A stretch of DNA of 64,000 nucleotides from Adiantum capillus-veneris (taxonomy: Eukaryota; Streptophyta; Polypodiopsida; Polypodiales; Pteridaceae). Within the stretch, counting starts at the first letter, position 1. Each line of letters starts with the position of its first letter. A program made the position numbers and the translations under genes. The notes below the pieces were generated by a model. It saw only the letters and a program-made list of their open reading frames with translations. It did not search any database and was not told where the DNA came from. This document shows, in pieces, positions 45,120 to 57,926 of this stretch. The stretch covers positions 63,656,996 to 63,720,995 of the forward strand of contig CM043970.1 in assembly GCA_014529385.2 (NCBI GenBank), given 5' to 3'.

Positions 45120-47098
45120 GAACCACACTTTGGGCGCGGGTAGCCAATCTAAGCTCTTGTTCAATGGTAGAATTGTGGGCTCCTTTAAAGCCAAAAGATC
45201 GATCAAGCAAGGATGCCCCCTTGCCCCTCTTCTCTTTGCTATTGGGTTGCATCCTCTGATAACGATGCTCGAAGCTGCTACTGAGTGGGGGAAATACAAG
45301 TGTTAACTTTGCCCAGTAACAACCAGCTCCTGGCCAAGATGTTTGCGGACAACTCCCTTCTCTTCTTGAAAGCGTGCCCTCAGGAACGCCCTTGAGATTG
45401 TGCAGATGTTTGCTATGGCTTCTGGGTCGAAGTGTAGTATCGAGAAGTCTAGACTGATGTCACGACTCATTTGACCCATCGGTCTCTTCAGGGGAGATTG
45501 TGTCTAAAGGTAGGATTTTTAGGCATCGGGGGTCCCCTTAGGACTGGACATTACTCACAAGCAAAGGATCTAATGGGTCCTTGAGAAAATTCAGAGGAAA
45601 ATGAGAAGGTGGGAGTATGTGTTGCTTCCCTTCTAGAGTCGGGTCAAAGTGATCAATTCATTTATGCTTCCTTATATTGCCTTCACTAGCCCGCTCCTCA
45701 AAATAGCCAAATGTAACTAGGAGTTTTTGAAACCATTTAAACGATTCTTATGGAGGAACATCACTAAAGCCTCGGTGCCTTGGAAATGGGCAAAGTCGGA
45801 AGATATCGCTCGACCGTTGGTCCAAGGTGGCCTTGGAATTCTCACCATGTTGTTCATGTTGAGGCCGTGTGTGCCAAGTTTGTGGTCTCATCGCAAATCA
45901 AGACTAGTCTTGGGCTTAACGGGCGAGCTAGCTTGAAAGTGCAACAAAGTAATGGAGGCCTTGGATGGGGAGAGGTAACTAGGTACTTTCACAACTTGAT
46001 GTTTCACTGGTCCCCTTGGCTTTCTAGGACGGGAAGCATCTTGTTGAACCCTACTTGGAGGGAAGTGGCCAGAAAGATGAACAACAAAGGGCTCCAATGC
46101 CTGGGCCAGTTCTTGGACTACAGTAGCAACAGTGACTGGAAAGGGTCAAACCAACTTGCCTCCTAGTTCCATCTCAATGGGACTGAAAGATTCCGGTAAA
46201 CAGAGTCTTAGAATGGCTTAACCATTGTTGTCTTCCGACCTGCGAGTCTAGGCTTGAATGGAAAGCATGGCGGTGGCCCATAGACAGACACTTTTGAAAA
46301 CCACACACCAAGGATGTATGCAACATCCTCATGGTCTTGTTGGATTGACTCTCCCCCTTGAACAAGCAGTGGATCAAGTAGTGGTCGGAGACAAGATGGG
46401 TGACAATTGTAAAGAACATATGGTGCCTCCAATGGCCACTTGGAATGAAGGTCTTCATATGGAAAGTACTATGGAGGGCCTTGCCAAGTGGGATAAAGGT
46501 CCTAGCTACAGGTATTGGTCTAGATAGATCCCACAATGCAAATCAGGCAGTGAGAACCTCCCCCACCTTTTTAAGGGATGCCCGGTAATCTGTGGCTTGG
46601 CAGGAAAGATATGCAAGTGAATTCAAAAGACATGGAAGATTGGGTTCTTCAAAAACGATATCTTCATGGGTGGGAAGGTGTTTGAGAGCCAACCACTACT
46701 AATCAATACTCAAATTGTCAGGTTTTGCTACTTCAAATACGTCTGGAAGGCTAGGAATTGTTGACTAAATTTTGAGAACGTCCTAGAAACAACTAGGTTC
46801 ACGAAGATCATTCAAGAAAGCAAGAAAGCGATTATAGCCAATGGGAAATGGAGGAACTCTAAAGAGTGGAACAAGGTTGTGTCTGCCACAATATCTATAT
46901 CACATGGGTAAGTGTCTATTACTTGTCCAGCCAAGGGTTATACCTTTTCCGTGGGGTGGCCCACCTTTCGGCCGATGTAATGATGATTGCTGGAAGATTT
47001 CATGGCTCAACACGAGCATGACTAGTAATTGTAGTTCTTTTGGGTTGTTAATATAATCCACTCATAATTGTGAGTTTTGAAAAAAAATAAAAAATAAG
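45120..47098 (+). pseudogene. LINE copy B: RT palm to zf-RVT and tail
   Basis: The start is in RT: SKLLFNGRIVGSFKAKRSIKQGCPLAPLLF-type residues at about 45150-45240, then FADN (about 45340) where active LINEs have FADD. The thumb gives a decayed CSIEKSRLMS and, at about 45800-45850, PLVQGGLGIL. The zf-RVT region is at 46400-46590 with IWCLQWPLGMKVFIWKVLW. The 3' end has TCCACTCATAATTGTGAG and GAAAAAAAATAAAAAATAAGG. A 5'-truncated, inactive copy. Confidence 0.88.
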
Positions 47099-47126
47099 GA
47101 CGGCTCAAAATCTCAACATTGTGGGG

Positions 47127-49930
47127 GTTTTTTTCTTTTGGCAAAACTCACAATTGTAAGTGCTTGTATTATAAAGTCACAAATAGATTACAAATCAGCC
47201 TCAAGCTCAATCCAAGCCTTGAGGGACAAAGGGTTACAACCAAGATTAGTCACAAGTACCTAGTAGCTAGCTATTGCACAGGGCACGACCCCGATGGAGA
47301 GGGATTCTTTAAGCCAATTATCCGAGCTAGACCTTTTACTTACCACATATATTATCTCCTTGATTTCTTGTACAATCTCTGAGAAGCTAGCAACCACGAG
47401 CTCGTTATCAAAGACATGATAGTTCTTGGCGTTCCAGATAATACTGAAGAAGAAGTTTCTAACAATTTGAGTACAAATAAGCAATGCAAAACTTTGAAAC
47501 TATTTGCCACCAAGGCACAAATCCTTCTTGAAATACCCAATCTTCCATGTCCTTTGTATCCACTTGCACACCTTTCCTGCAAGGCTTCTAATAGCCCGGC
47601 ATTCCATGAAAAGGTGGCAAAGGTCTTTGTTAGCTAATCTATACTCTGAACATTTGTCGGGTCAAATACCTTGCACTTGAATCTTGGTGCCTGTTGGCAA
47701 GACCCCCCAGAGTACCTTCCACTAAGGCCACTGCGGATTCCAAATGCTCTTCGTGACCTCTACCCATCGAGCCTTTGACATTGCTTCTTCCATTGCTTGT
47801 TCAAAGGGGCGAACCAATTTTCCTCATGGATTAACAATTGGTAAATGCCCTTGGTCTGGGGTTTAGAGAATCAGCTATTCATATGCCATTTTCAAGCTTT
47901 CCACTCAAAAGTAGATTCACAAATCGGCACGATAACACGGACCAGGTGTTCTTCAACCATGTTGACAAGTAGCTGCTTCGTGCCATTAAGTTGAAACTAG
48001 GCAACCACCTGGTCAGAGGATTTCCAACACTTTCTATTACTATCCCAGAAGTGGCTTAGCCGTTGAAGTCCTTTATTGTTCATCCTTCTTGCGATTTCAC
48101 TCCAATAAGGGTTCAAGAAAACCCTAGTATCTTTAGACAGCCAGGGGGACCAGCGCGAGATGGAATTCTGGAAGTATCTGATAACTTCACCCTATTCCAG
48201 TGCCCCTGTTGCTTTATTGCATTTTTGCACCAGCTCTCCGGTGATACACCACTCATTCTTAAGCTAGCCCACCCAAGGGGGCTAATAGTTTGTCATGCAC
48301 CTCGATCCCTTTCCACTGACCACTTTAGAGAAAAGTTTCACCTTGTCAATCATATCCTTGGTCATGATAGCCTAAGCATGGTCTTGATTTGCAATTGAGA
48401 CCAAAAACTTGGCACAAAGGGCCTCAACATGAACAACGGGGTTGAGAATTCCAAGGCCACCTTGGACCACCGGTTGAGCGATACCTTCCCACTTTGCCCA
48501 TTGCCACGCAACCAAGGTTTTAGTGTTGTTCCTCCATAAGAATCTTTTAACTGGTTTTAAAAACGCTTGCCAGTTACATTTGACTATTTTGAGGAGCGGG
48601 CTAGTGAAGGCAATATAAGGAAGCATAAAAGAATTAATCACTCTAACTCGACTCTAGAAGGGGAGCAACACATACTCCCACCTTCTCATTTTCCTTTGAA
48701 TCTTCTCAAGGACCCACTAGAAACTTTGCTTGTGAGTAACGTCCACCCCTAAGGGGGCCCCCACATTCCTAAAGATCCTACCTTTAGACGCAATCTCCCC
48801 TGACCAGACCGATGGGTCAAATGAGTCATTTTTTGTGAGGGAGATGAGTCTCGACTTCTCAATATTACACTTCAATTCAGAAGCCATAGCAAATGTCTGC
48901 ACAATCTCAAGGTCCTTCTTGAGCACCTAAGGGCATTCTTTTAAGAAGAGAAGGGAGTCATCTGCAAACATCTTGGCCATGAGCTGGTTGTTATCGGGCA
49001 GGTTAACCCTTGTATTTCCTCTCGCTCATCAATAGCTTCAAGCATCGTTAATAGAGGATGCGATTCAATAGAAAAGAGAAGAGGGGTCAGGGGGCAACCT
49101 TGCTTGATCGATCTTTTGGCTTCAAAGGAGCCCACAATTCTACCATTGAACAAGAGCTTCGAAAGGCTAACCGCACCCAGAGTGTGTATAAGTTGACAGA
49201 GGCGCGGTCGAAAGCCCAATTATTTCATGAAATCTTCTATGAAGGACCACACAATCCTATCATAAGCCTTGTCCAGATCAAAAGCTGCAGCAGAAGGCAC
49301 TCTTGCTTCGTGAAGGCTATGTCAATATGTTGTCATAAATTGACCTTGATTTGATAAACTTGTGTTGATGAGGGGAAATGGCATTGCCAAGGAGGGGTGC
49401 CATTCTAAGAGCGGCTGCCTTGGCAATGATTTGGTATGCAACTGACATCATAGTTATGGCACGCCAGTGCTTAAGCTGCGAGCAGAAAACCTGTTTTGGA
49501 ATAGGGCAGAACTCCCTGAAAAACTCAGTGGTTAGACCATCCCAACCGGGGATTTCTCCTTGCCAAGAGCTTCCAGAGCACGTAAGCATTCATCTTCAGA
49601 GAAGTCCATCTCAAGCCGATTGGCTTTGGGTTGGGAGACTTTCCTGTTGACACTCTCAAGCAAGGTCTCTTTGGCTTCATCCACCTCTTCAGCGCGTGTC
49701 TCTGGTTGGCCAATGATTTGGCTAAGGTGATCGAGCATCAACCTAGCCATTTCGAATTTGTCTTGTGTAGCATTCCCATTCTCATATGTGAGCGAGTGGA
49801 TGGAGCCGCAACTTTTCTTGATATTTCAAGGCCCTAAAAAAATTTGCTTGATTAGCGGCCTCTGGCTGGAGGAAGGTCTCTCAGGATATCAGTCTCGCCC
49901 TCTTGACCTCCTCGAGTTGCTGCTCAGCCA
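47127..49930 (-). pseudogene. LINE copy C: RT to zf-RVT and tail, minus strand
   Basis: The tail is the T run at 47127-47135 on the plus strand, 28 bases from the tail of copy B. Going left on the minus strand: a linker with LTRAEEVDEAKETLLESVN-like residues (about 49700), LEALGKEKSPVGMV and FFREFCPIPKQVF, RT block QIIAKAAALRMAPLLGNAIS (49450), SIKQGCPLTPLLFSIE (49090), FADD (about 48975), CNIEKSRLISL, PVVQGGLGILNPVVHVEAL (48430), then zf-RVT remnants (47500-47850). It keeps more of the 5' part than copies A, B, D and E. Several frameshifts. Confidence 0.88.
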
Positions 49931-49959
49931 GGTTGGCCCCACACGGTGCTCGTCAAGTC

Positions 49960-51392
49960 CCTAGCTCCAACATGTGCGGTGGACGCGCACACATCATGAA
50001 GGCTTTAGAAATTGTGCAAACATATACCCTTGCCTCAATGTCCAAGTGTAACGTTGAAAAGTCAAGATTGATCTCTCTTTCTGAGAATGATGCATTTGAT
50101 CCATCTTTGTGGACCATGAAGATTGTGTCAAAAGGGGAGAACTTCCGGCACTTGGGAGCCCCTTTAGGGTGGGATATCACCCACAAGCAAAGATTCCTAT
50201 GGATTATGGAGAAGGTAAGGACCAAGATGCGAAGGTGGGAGTATGTGCTTCTCCCCTTCCTGAGTAGAATTAAAGTCATCAACTCCTTTATGCTCCCGTA
50301 TATAGCCTTCAATGGCCCACTTCTTAAACTGGCCAAATGCAACTGGAAATAATTCTTGAAACCTATGAAGAGATTCCTATGGAGAAACAACACTAAAGAC
50401 TCTATGCCTTGGCAATGGGCTAGCTGGGAGATAGTTGCGAGACCAGTGGAGCAAGGCGGTCTAGGGCTTCTCAACCCTAGCATCTATGTGGAGGCCCAAT
50501 GTGCTAAGTTGTGGTGACAATAACTAAGCAAGACTAGGCATGGGCCAACTAGCTAGTCAGTTTAACCTCAATGGGGCTGAGAGTTTACTAACCATCAGAG
50601 CTTTGGAACAGCTAAACAGGTGGTATTCGCCAGATGGTGATTCCAGATTTGAGTGAAAAGCCTATCAATGGCCAAAGGACAGACACTTTTTGAAGCCACA
50701 AACCAAGGGAGTGTACTTCTCACTTATGTATTTGAAGGACTGGTTCTCTCTACTCAATAAATTATGGGGCAAGCAATGGTCAGAGTCAAGATGGTAAACA
50801 CTTTTGAATAACATATGACACATGCATTGGCCACATAGAAAGAAGGTTTTTGTGTGGAAGGTGTTGTGGGGAGCCTTGCCAATTGGCGTGCAGGTTCTCA
50901 CTAGGGGAATTGGTCCAGATTGTTGCTCGCAATGTAGATCCACTAGTGAAAACCTCGCTCATTTTTTCAAGAAATGCCCAGGTCTGGTAGGAAAAAATTG
51001 CAAATGGGTTCAAAAAACCTAGAAAATTGGTTTCTATAAGAATGATCTCTTCTTGGATGTGTGGAAGGCAAGGAATTGCAACATCATTGAGAACACCATT
51101 ATAACAACTAAATTCTCAAAGATAATCCAAGAAAGCAGGGGGGCAATCATCACCATTGGGAAGCAAACAAGATCTGATGAATGGAACAAGATCTTCAACA
51201 CTGCTTTGACTAACATGCTAGGATGAAGAAGCTGCTTCCTCCCTTGCCTTGGGGTGGCTCCCTTGTCAGCTAGTGTAGTCATGTCCCGTGTTAGTTATGG
51301 CTCATCACGAGCATGGCAAAAAATTGTAATTTTTTTGGTTATGCTAATATAATCCACTCACAATTGTGAGTTCTGCCCAAAAAAAGAAAAAG
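49960..51392 (+). pseudogene. LINE copy D: RT thumb, zf-RVT and tail
   Basis: It opens in ALEIVQTYTLASMSKCNVEK (50000), then LISLSENDAFDPSLWTMKI, FRHLGAPLGWDITHKQRFLW and INSFMLPYIAFNGPLL. The zf-RVT part is 50822-51022: HWPHRKKVFVWKVLWGALP and CSQCRSTSENLAHFFKKC, with Cys and His ligands kept. It has an internal deletion near 51045 and ends in CAATTGTGAGTTCTGCCC and an A-rich run at 51379-51392. Confidence 0.88.
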
Positions 51393-51475
51393 GCTTGTGA
51401 GTGCATTGATGAAGAGAAGGTTTCTACTCACTATCTGATCAATTCAACAAGTATAGTAAGAAGATAATAATATCA

Positions 51476-52650
51476 TTTTTTTTTTTCAAAACGCACAATG
51501 GTGAGTAGATTATATTAGCAAAATCATAGAATTACAAATTCTTTCCAAGCTCACAACGAGACATGACATCTTCAATTGATCAATGATACATCGGCTGCCA
51601 GGGGAGCCACCCCAACGATAATGGATGGGTCCTCATCATTACCCATTTAGGTCAATCATTCAGGGTCATGTTCCACTCATCAGAGTCCATGTGTTTCCTG
51701 ATGGCGATGATATTCCCCTTGCTTTCTTGAATTATCTCCGTGAACTTAGCAACTTCCATGGTGTCCTCAAAGATACGGCAGTTCCTTGCCTTCCACACAT
51801 GTTTAAAGTAGCAAAATCTCACAATTTGAGTTGTGATGAGCAAAGCATGGATTTTAAACACCTTCCCTCCTAAGAAGAGATCATTCTTGAAAATTCCTAT
51901 TTTCCAAGTCTTTTGGATCCATTTTCAAATCTTTCCTACAAGGCCACATATTGTCGGCCATTCCTTAAAAAGGTGGGGGAGGTCTTCATAAGCTTTTCTG
52001 CATTGCAAGCATCTATCCCGACCAATCCCCCTTATACATATCTTGACCCCAGTTGGCAGGGCTCCCCATAACACCTTCCATAAGAAAACCTTCATTCCAT
52101 GCGGACACTTTGGGTGCCAAATGTTGCGCATGACTGTCTCCCACCTTGACTCCGGCCACTACCTGACCCACTGCTTGTTCAGTGGGGAGAACCAGTCCTT
52201 CAAAAACATAAGGGAGAGGTACACTTCCTTAGTTTGTGATTTAAGGACACTCTAAATTGGACTCACAGTTTGACATACACCACCTGTTAAGCTGTCCTAG
52301 GGATGTGGTGAGCAGTAATCTTTCAGTCCTACTGAGGTGAAACTAGAGGGCCAATTGGTCCGTTCCTTTCCATCCATTATTGTTGTGATCCCAAAGTTGG
52401 CCTATATGCCTGATGCCTTTGTTATGAATATTTCTTACTACTTGCGTCCAAAAAGGAGGTTAGAAGAATGCTTACAGCCTTAGAGAGCCAAGGGGATTAG
52501 TGAGTTATAGAGTTGTGAAAATACCTTGAGAGCTCTCTCCATTCCAAGGATCAATTTTGTTGCATTTATGAGCGAGCAAGCTCACCTATTATCTAGGAGC
52601 GGTCCATCCAGGAGCAAATAGCTTGTTGCGATAAGTTTATGAATAATATC
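51476..52650 (-). pseudogene. LINE copy E: zf-RVT and tail, minus strand
   Basis: The T run at 51476-51486 is its poly-A tail. The minus strand encodes CPHGMKVFLWKVLWGALPTG and CLQCRKAYEDLPHLFKEW (52131-51925), then VRFCYFKHVWKARNCRIFE (51861-51652). It is the same family as copy D. The upstream border near 52650 is uncertain. Confidence 0.85.
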
Positions 52651-52751
52651 ATAAACTTATCATGTTTTCTTTTTAAAGGTGAGGATTTGGGTTATCATTA
52701 CATGAATCGTCTCTGAAATTTAAGCAACTCATTTTGTTTTAGCAAGAGCTA

Positions 52752-52905
52752 TATTTTACTAGAATTCACAATGGTGAGTGAATTATATTAATGTGACCAA
52801 AAATTTACAAAGTCTAGTCATGCTTGTGTCGAGCCATGACGTCTCCCATCAACCATAGATACATCGGCTGACAGGGAAGCCACCTTGGGACATTGGAAAG
52901 GACCC
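52752..52905 (-). mobile_element. LINE copy F: 3' end only, minus strand
   Basis: GAATTCACAATGGTGAGTGA, then GTCGAGCCATGACGTC and TACATCGGCTGACAGGG match the end of copy E. Only about 150 bases are left. Confidence 0.75.
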
Positions 52906-53190
52906 TAGAGAGAAACTATGCTATGCTAGGCTACATGATATATATCTCTTTTTGCCTACACCAAAACTTGGAGTAAAACCATGTAGCTTCTTAAGTCTTG
53001 TTCAAAACATACATGCATTGAAGAACAATTGCCTTTCTTTGTTCTTCTTATATTGTTACTTTTACACACAATCTCAAGATCATAAACAATGCAAGATTAC
53101 ATTTCCATGTATATACAAGCAAGTACACAGAAATGCATCATGAACAATGTGTAGAGCAGTTGCATGACACATCATGCTCTTTTTCTTTAC
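52906..53190. other. No feature seen
   Basis: AT-rich sequence without a recognised gene or repeat. It may contain the 3' end of the LINE that follows. Confidence 0.4.
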
Positions 53191-53790
53191 GAGTATTCAC
53201 TCTTGTGTAAAGAAGTCACTCATTAAGAACCTTTGAAAACATTCACTAGAGATACAAAGAAGAACACGGCAGTGTTCTGAAAGGGGAAGGCATTTAAAGA
53301 ACAGATAGTAGAGTTGTAGGATATCCAAGGATATGTCCCCAATATCCAAGAGAATTTCAAAGAGCCAAAAACGTATGTGAAAAACAATCGATGGAAAACG
53401 GAGACGTATACAGGTGGATGTGTGGTCCAGGAAGGCCCTAGTAAATCGACAATCTCCAAGCAGGTGTCTGATTGTCTCATCACAAGTTGAACATCTGGCA
53501 CAATGAGAAGAGTTGATGTGATGTGCACTAAGGAAGGTGCCAACAGGGAGCACTCCCAACAAGAAATACCATAAAAACAGACATTCCTTGAGAGGAAAAT
53601 GATTGTTCCAAATTGTAAGAAGAGCATCCCTTCAACATCGATCTGATTTGTACAAATACCATCATACATTACAGTGGTCAACCAGCCAAGACCAAGGCAA
53701 GAGAGAAGCATAAACCTTATGGGCAAAAATGTCAACAAAAGGTGTGTCCCATAAAGTCCAATCCAACATGCGACATCCAGCTGCCAATGG
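53191..53790 (-). pseudogene. LINE copy G, zf-RVT part
   Basis: Minus frames 53562-53197 and 53819-53223 hold a zinc-binding pattern typical of zf-RVT: GVLPVGTFLSAHHINSSHC, CSTCDETIRHLLGDC, with a preceding FPLKECLFLWYF-type block. The zf-RVT follows the RT in plant LINEs. Frameshifts separate the parts. Confidence 0.8.
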
Positions 53791-55758
53791 TGGAGAGAGA
53801 GAGAGAACAACAGACCCAATCAATGTAGACAAAGCTTAAACACTTGAATCTGACAGCTTGAACAAGATTTCGAAGCTTAATTACCCCAAGGGAACTATTA
53901 ACATCATCGCTACTTAAATTAAATGTTAATTGAGGAGTTTAATCTCCCTACATCGATTTAACTTGACTTCATTCAGGTAATAATATAGAAACAAAAAACT
54001 TCATTTATCTCGATGACGATAATGTTGAGGATGACGAGGCTTTCCCTTCCCTTAATTGGCCTCAAGAACTCTTCTCCTCCTTGCTTAATCGAGAGTGAGA
54101 GCGAGAGAGAGATCTCAATCCCTTTGCATTGCCTGCTTCTTGCTTGTTGCTCTCCTTCTTTCATGCTTTGGGGAGAGAGAGAGAGAGAGATCTTGGAGCC
54201 GTTTTTAGCCCTTCACCAAGGCACGAGCCCTTGAGCCCTCCCTCCTGGGCCTCGTCTTCCCTCCTCCATACGTTCTCCTATCTTTCCCTCACATGTTCTC
54301 CCCTCCTTATTTTCTTCATGCAAAATTTTCCTCTCAAAATAACCCCTTCTTCCTTTTAGCAGTGCCGTCGCCGTTGTTGATGTGGGCACAGCAACCCGTT
54401 TGATGACATGGCAGGCCGGGGTGGAAGTGCACAAAATCTCGCGGAGGTCAGACCGAATAGGGACGCCATGGCGAGCTGAGAAGCTTTGTCTTCATGGACA
54501 AAGCCGTTTGAGGCCTGAGTTGATCGGCATGAGCATTTCTCCCTTCCTCTGCACCATCCTTTGCTGCTTGCACGCTTCTCTTTCCTTATCCCCCCTCCCC
54601 CCCCCCCATTCACATTATGGGCGGCCCTTGTGTGGTGACCAGCCTTGCTATATGGGCGGACAAGTACCCCCCCCCCCTCTCCATTCACATTATGGGCGGC
54701 CCTTGTGTGGTGACCGACCTTGCTTTATGGACGGGGCACTAGTACCTATTACACCATACTTGGCATATGTATCGGCCAAGCATTGCCAAGCACAAGATTT
54801 GGGACACAAAACTCATCAAGAACTTAACGTGCTTTCATAAAGGCACCACATTTGGCACAAACAATGATCAAGGCATTGCTAAGCACGACATTTATTTTCA
54901 GCATCCCTTGACTTACAATATCATTATGAATTTTGTTTCCCCTATCAGTGTCTTAAATGGTGCCTTGGTGCCACTTGCCTTTAAGATGCAAGTATAGGTG
55001 ATTGCATTTTGTGGAAACCCTTTCCCTTCACATCCGATTAAAAGACCCTAAGCTTCTTTGCCACAACCAGCTTGAGTACATTTTGCAATCAACGTGTTCC
55101 AATAGATAACATTTGAACTGAAATCTCATTAATAACTTCATGTGCTTCCATAAGGGCACTTCATTTGATTACATATCAATCAAAGCATTGCCAAACACAA
55201 CACATTTGGCATACATCCTGACCAAAGCATCGATGATCATCACATTAGGTATATATCTCGACCCCGATAGTGCCGAGCACAAGTCCATTAGCATAGCCCA
55301 CTATCAACGCACTGCAAGAGATGACATTCTAGACTAGATGCTCCTCGAGCACTTTTTGCTCTATTGCGTGCATTATTTTCCAGTACCTCGTTGAAGCCCA
55401 AAACTCCTAGATGGCACATTGAACGAGGCAACCAACATGATACGGAATCGACCCCTGGTGAAACTTCAATTAGCAATATCTTGGTAACCAAAACTTCGAT
55501 TGTCGAGCCGTAAAGACAAGCTTGTAAAGCACTTTGAGTACCATAGTTCTTAGATCATACTCACTTACTTCAATCATACTCACTTGTAGATCAACAACAT
55601 AGTTTTTGACCCTTTTAAGCCGCAATTGGCATACATTTAGCATTGAGATAGCTTGTTGTCAAGCCCTGCTCCCTGATCAATAATCATGTAGAATTTAATT
55701 AGGCACAATCTGCATCCTTCTGCTATTTTTTCCATCATGGAAGCGGAGCTACATGACA
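53791..55758 (-). repeat. 3' LTR of the LARD-like element
   Basis: 1968 bases, matching 58370-60295 throughout. It differs by an extra 75-base tandem copy at 54607-54756 and shorter GA runs. Confidence 0.93.
54607..54756 (+). repeat. 75-bp tandem duplication present in one LTR only
   Basis: CATTCACATTATGGGCGGCC starts at 54607 and again at 54682. The other LTR has it once (59214). The copies are separated by C-rich runs. Confidence 0.92.
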
Positions 55759-56415
55759 TCCACACCCTCTGAACTTGCACAACCACCGATCTGTGCCAAC
55801 CGGTCTTCAATCTCCATCTTCTATAAGCACTTAAAGCTCTTTGCCATCATCAAGCTCACATAACTGGTAAGTACATGCAAAAAAAAAGGCCTAAACCCTA
55901 TCATCAATGGTCTAGCTTAATCATTAGACATGTGTAAATTGCAAATCTTTGAACAGTATCTGTCGTATCTCCAAAGCACTCAATTATGAAAAACCTGTTT
56001 AGTGAACCCTGCCATACTCAAGTGCTCCAGTTTATTATGCACATGGCTTCACCATCAAGCTCGATTTAAGAAACTCTGTCAAGCTCAAGTATGTTTTATT
56101 CTGTCTGCACATGGAATGGCTGTCAAGTCCTTCTTTTTAAGTCCTGGCAACAAAACCAACTCAAAATATGTGAAGATACTTCATCAATTGTCCAAATAAG
56201 TCCAATCGAAGCTAGCCATGTAAACTACAGACCACAAAACCAAAAACTCTTTTGCCCATAGAATAAATCTAAAAATATAACCTAGTGTCAAGCAACTTGC
56301 TATAAGAAAATAGTTGATGTCCTTTGAATCTGTAACATATACTTCAGTAGCCCCTGAAATCAAATGGGATAGTAAGGAATTGCCCAAACATTGCAACAAC
56401 ATAATATCCACATAA

Positions 56416-57180
56416 TCATATATTTCTTGTATCAATCAACATCAAACATCTCTGGAGAAGGCTTGCTATTCCTAGATCCAACAACAAGCAACCACAATAC
56501 ATACCCAAAAGTACCAATCCGTATTGAATCTGCTTTCGAAGATCCTTAGAATCTCCTGGATTAAACACCATCAAGAGAACATAGCATTGATGGGACCCAC
56601 AATATACTAGAGCATCACTTAAAGCATAGTGCATCACCCACATCCCATAAACTTCTGTTAACTTAAGCTCATTACCAGCAAGCATTAAAGAGCATTGACT
56701 CCCTTTTACCAGCTTCCAGAACATTACTGACATAAGCATCATAAAAAATAGCATCCAAACCCAACCAAAGTTGGCATATTGTCCAAGGAAATGAAGAAAA
56801 TTGTGCACTTTTTGCAGTACCAAGGATGATTCAGCATCATCGCCCCCTATAGCTTCATAGCCATCACGAAGGTCCTTAGAAAAATCTATACCTATATCAT
56901 CAGAGGAAATTTTTCTTGGAATTTCAACTTGATCATGGAAAACATTTTTAGCTTGTAAATCTTCATTCATAGCATCCTTAGGAAAACTATCGTTCAAAGT
57001 CTAACCATTCATCAGAATTGTATGAGTTACCTCCTCATGCAGTCCTTGTATAAGCATAGAAGTAGAATCCCCATGGATAACCTCTTCACAACTAACATGA
57101 TCTACACAATCTTCAAGCTCATCAATGTCGTCCTCTGCTTCCTCATCTACATCCATGCTACTTAACAACCCATCATAACA
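56416..57180 (-). pseudogene. Unrecognised protein with acidic region and hydrophobic tail
   Basis: From about 57180 leftwards the frame is rich in Asp and Glu (MDVDEEAEDDIDELEDC at about 57158-57108). After a stop near 57001 it continues as MNDSFPKDAMNEDLQAKN (56997). Residues about 75-125 of the second part contain WVWMLFFMMLMSVMFWKLV, and near its end GLVLLGMYCGCLLLDLGIA. These are candidate membrane segments. No known family is recognised. Its place, between the gag position and the 3' LTR, is where env-like ORFs lie in some plant elements, but nothing else supports that. Confidence 0.45.
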
Positions 57181-57805
57181 CTACAACGGTTCTTCTGGCA
57201 CCCTCTCTGAAGGGGTACATACATCAGAAAGCTCTTCTATATTGTTATAATCATCTTCTTCGAATCTGGCTAAAAAAACCATTAATTGTGGCATCTTCTT
57301 ATGTAATAACAGCACTTGCAAACATATTTTTAGTAGCAACCATAGACTCAACAACATTCTCAGGCTCATCTTGTGTTGGCTCCACAATCTCTGGCACTTC
57401 ATCAGTTGTTGTATATATAATAACTTTATTAATGCAATCATCTACATCAAATCTGTTTTTCTCCTCGGCTATAGTGCTGATAGATCCATTAGTATCATGC
57501 AGAGGCTCATCTTCTTGATGAACTCCTTGAAAACATCCCATGCCAAGGTCAATTGCTTGTGAAACACTTGCTATTCAGTCTACGTCCTCACTGGAATCAT
57601 TATTGGAGGTAACTTCCATGCGAGCAATCTTTGAAAAAAATTCATTTATTTTTGTTTCAGCATTAAATTCATTGTTTAACTTTGCTAGGTTGCTCAAATT
57701 ATGGTCCTTTGAAGCTGAATCTTTTACTTCCAAAGTTGTAATTACTTTGGCTTTGCTTCTTGCAGAAATGTGTTCCCAAAATTCATCATAGTTGAGGAAC
57801 TTCAT
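57181..57805 (-). pseudogene. Unrecognised acidic ORFs of the LARD-like element
   Basis: Minus frames 57805-57575 and 57541-57299 encode acidic chains (NNDSSEDVD, TTTDEVPEIVEPTQDEPENV) without known motifs. A stop separates them from each other and from the next part. Confidence 0.45.
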
Positions 57806-57926
57806 CTAATCCCCTTCACCTTTACTGAAGACAATCTGGCTTCGTTCAATGATCTGCTTCATTGTCAATTCGATAAACCTTGAGCCTTTATGGACAAATC
57901 TATCTGCAAAATAGTCACTCTGTGAG

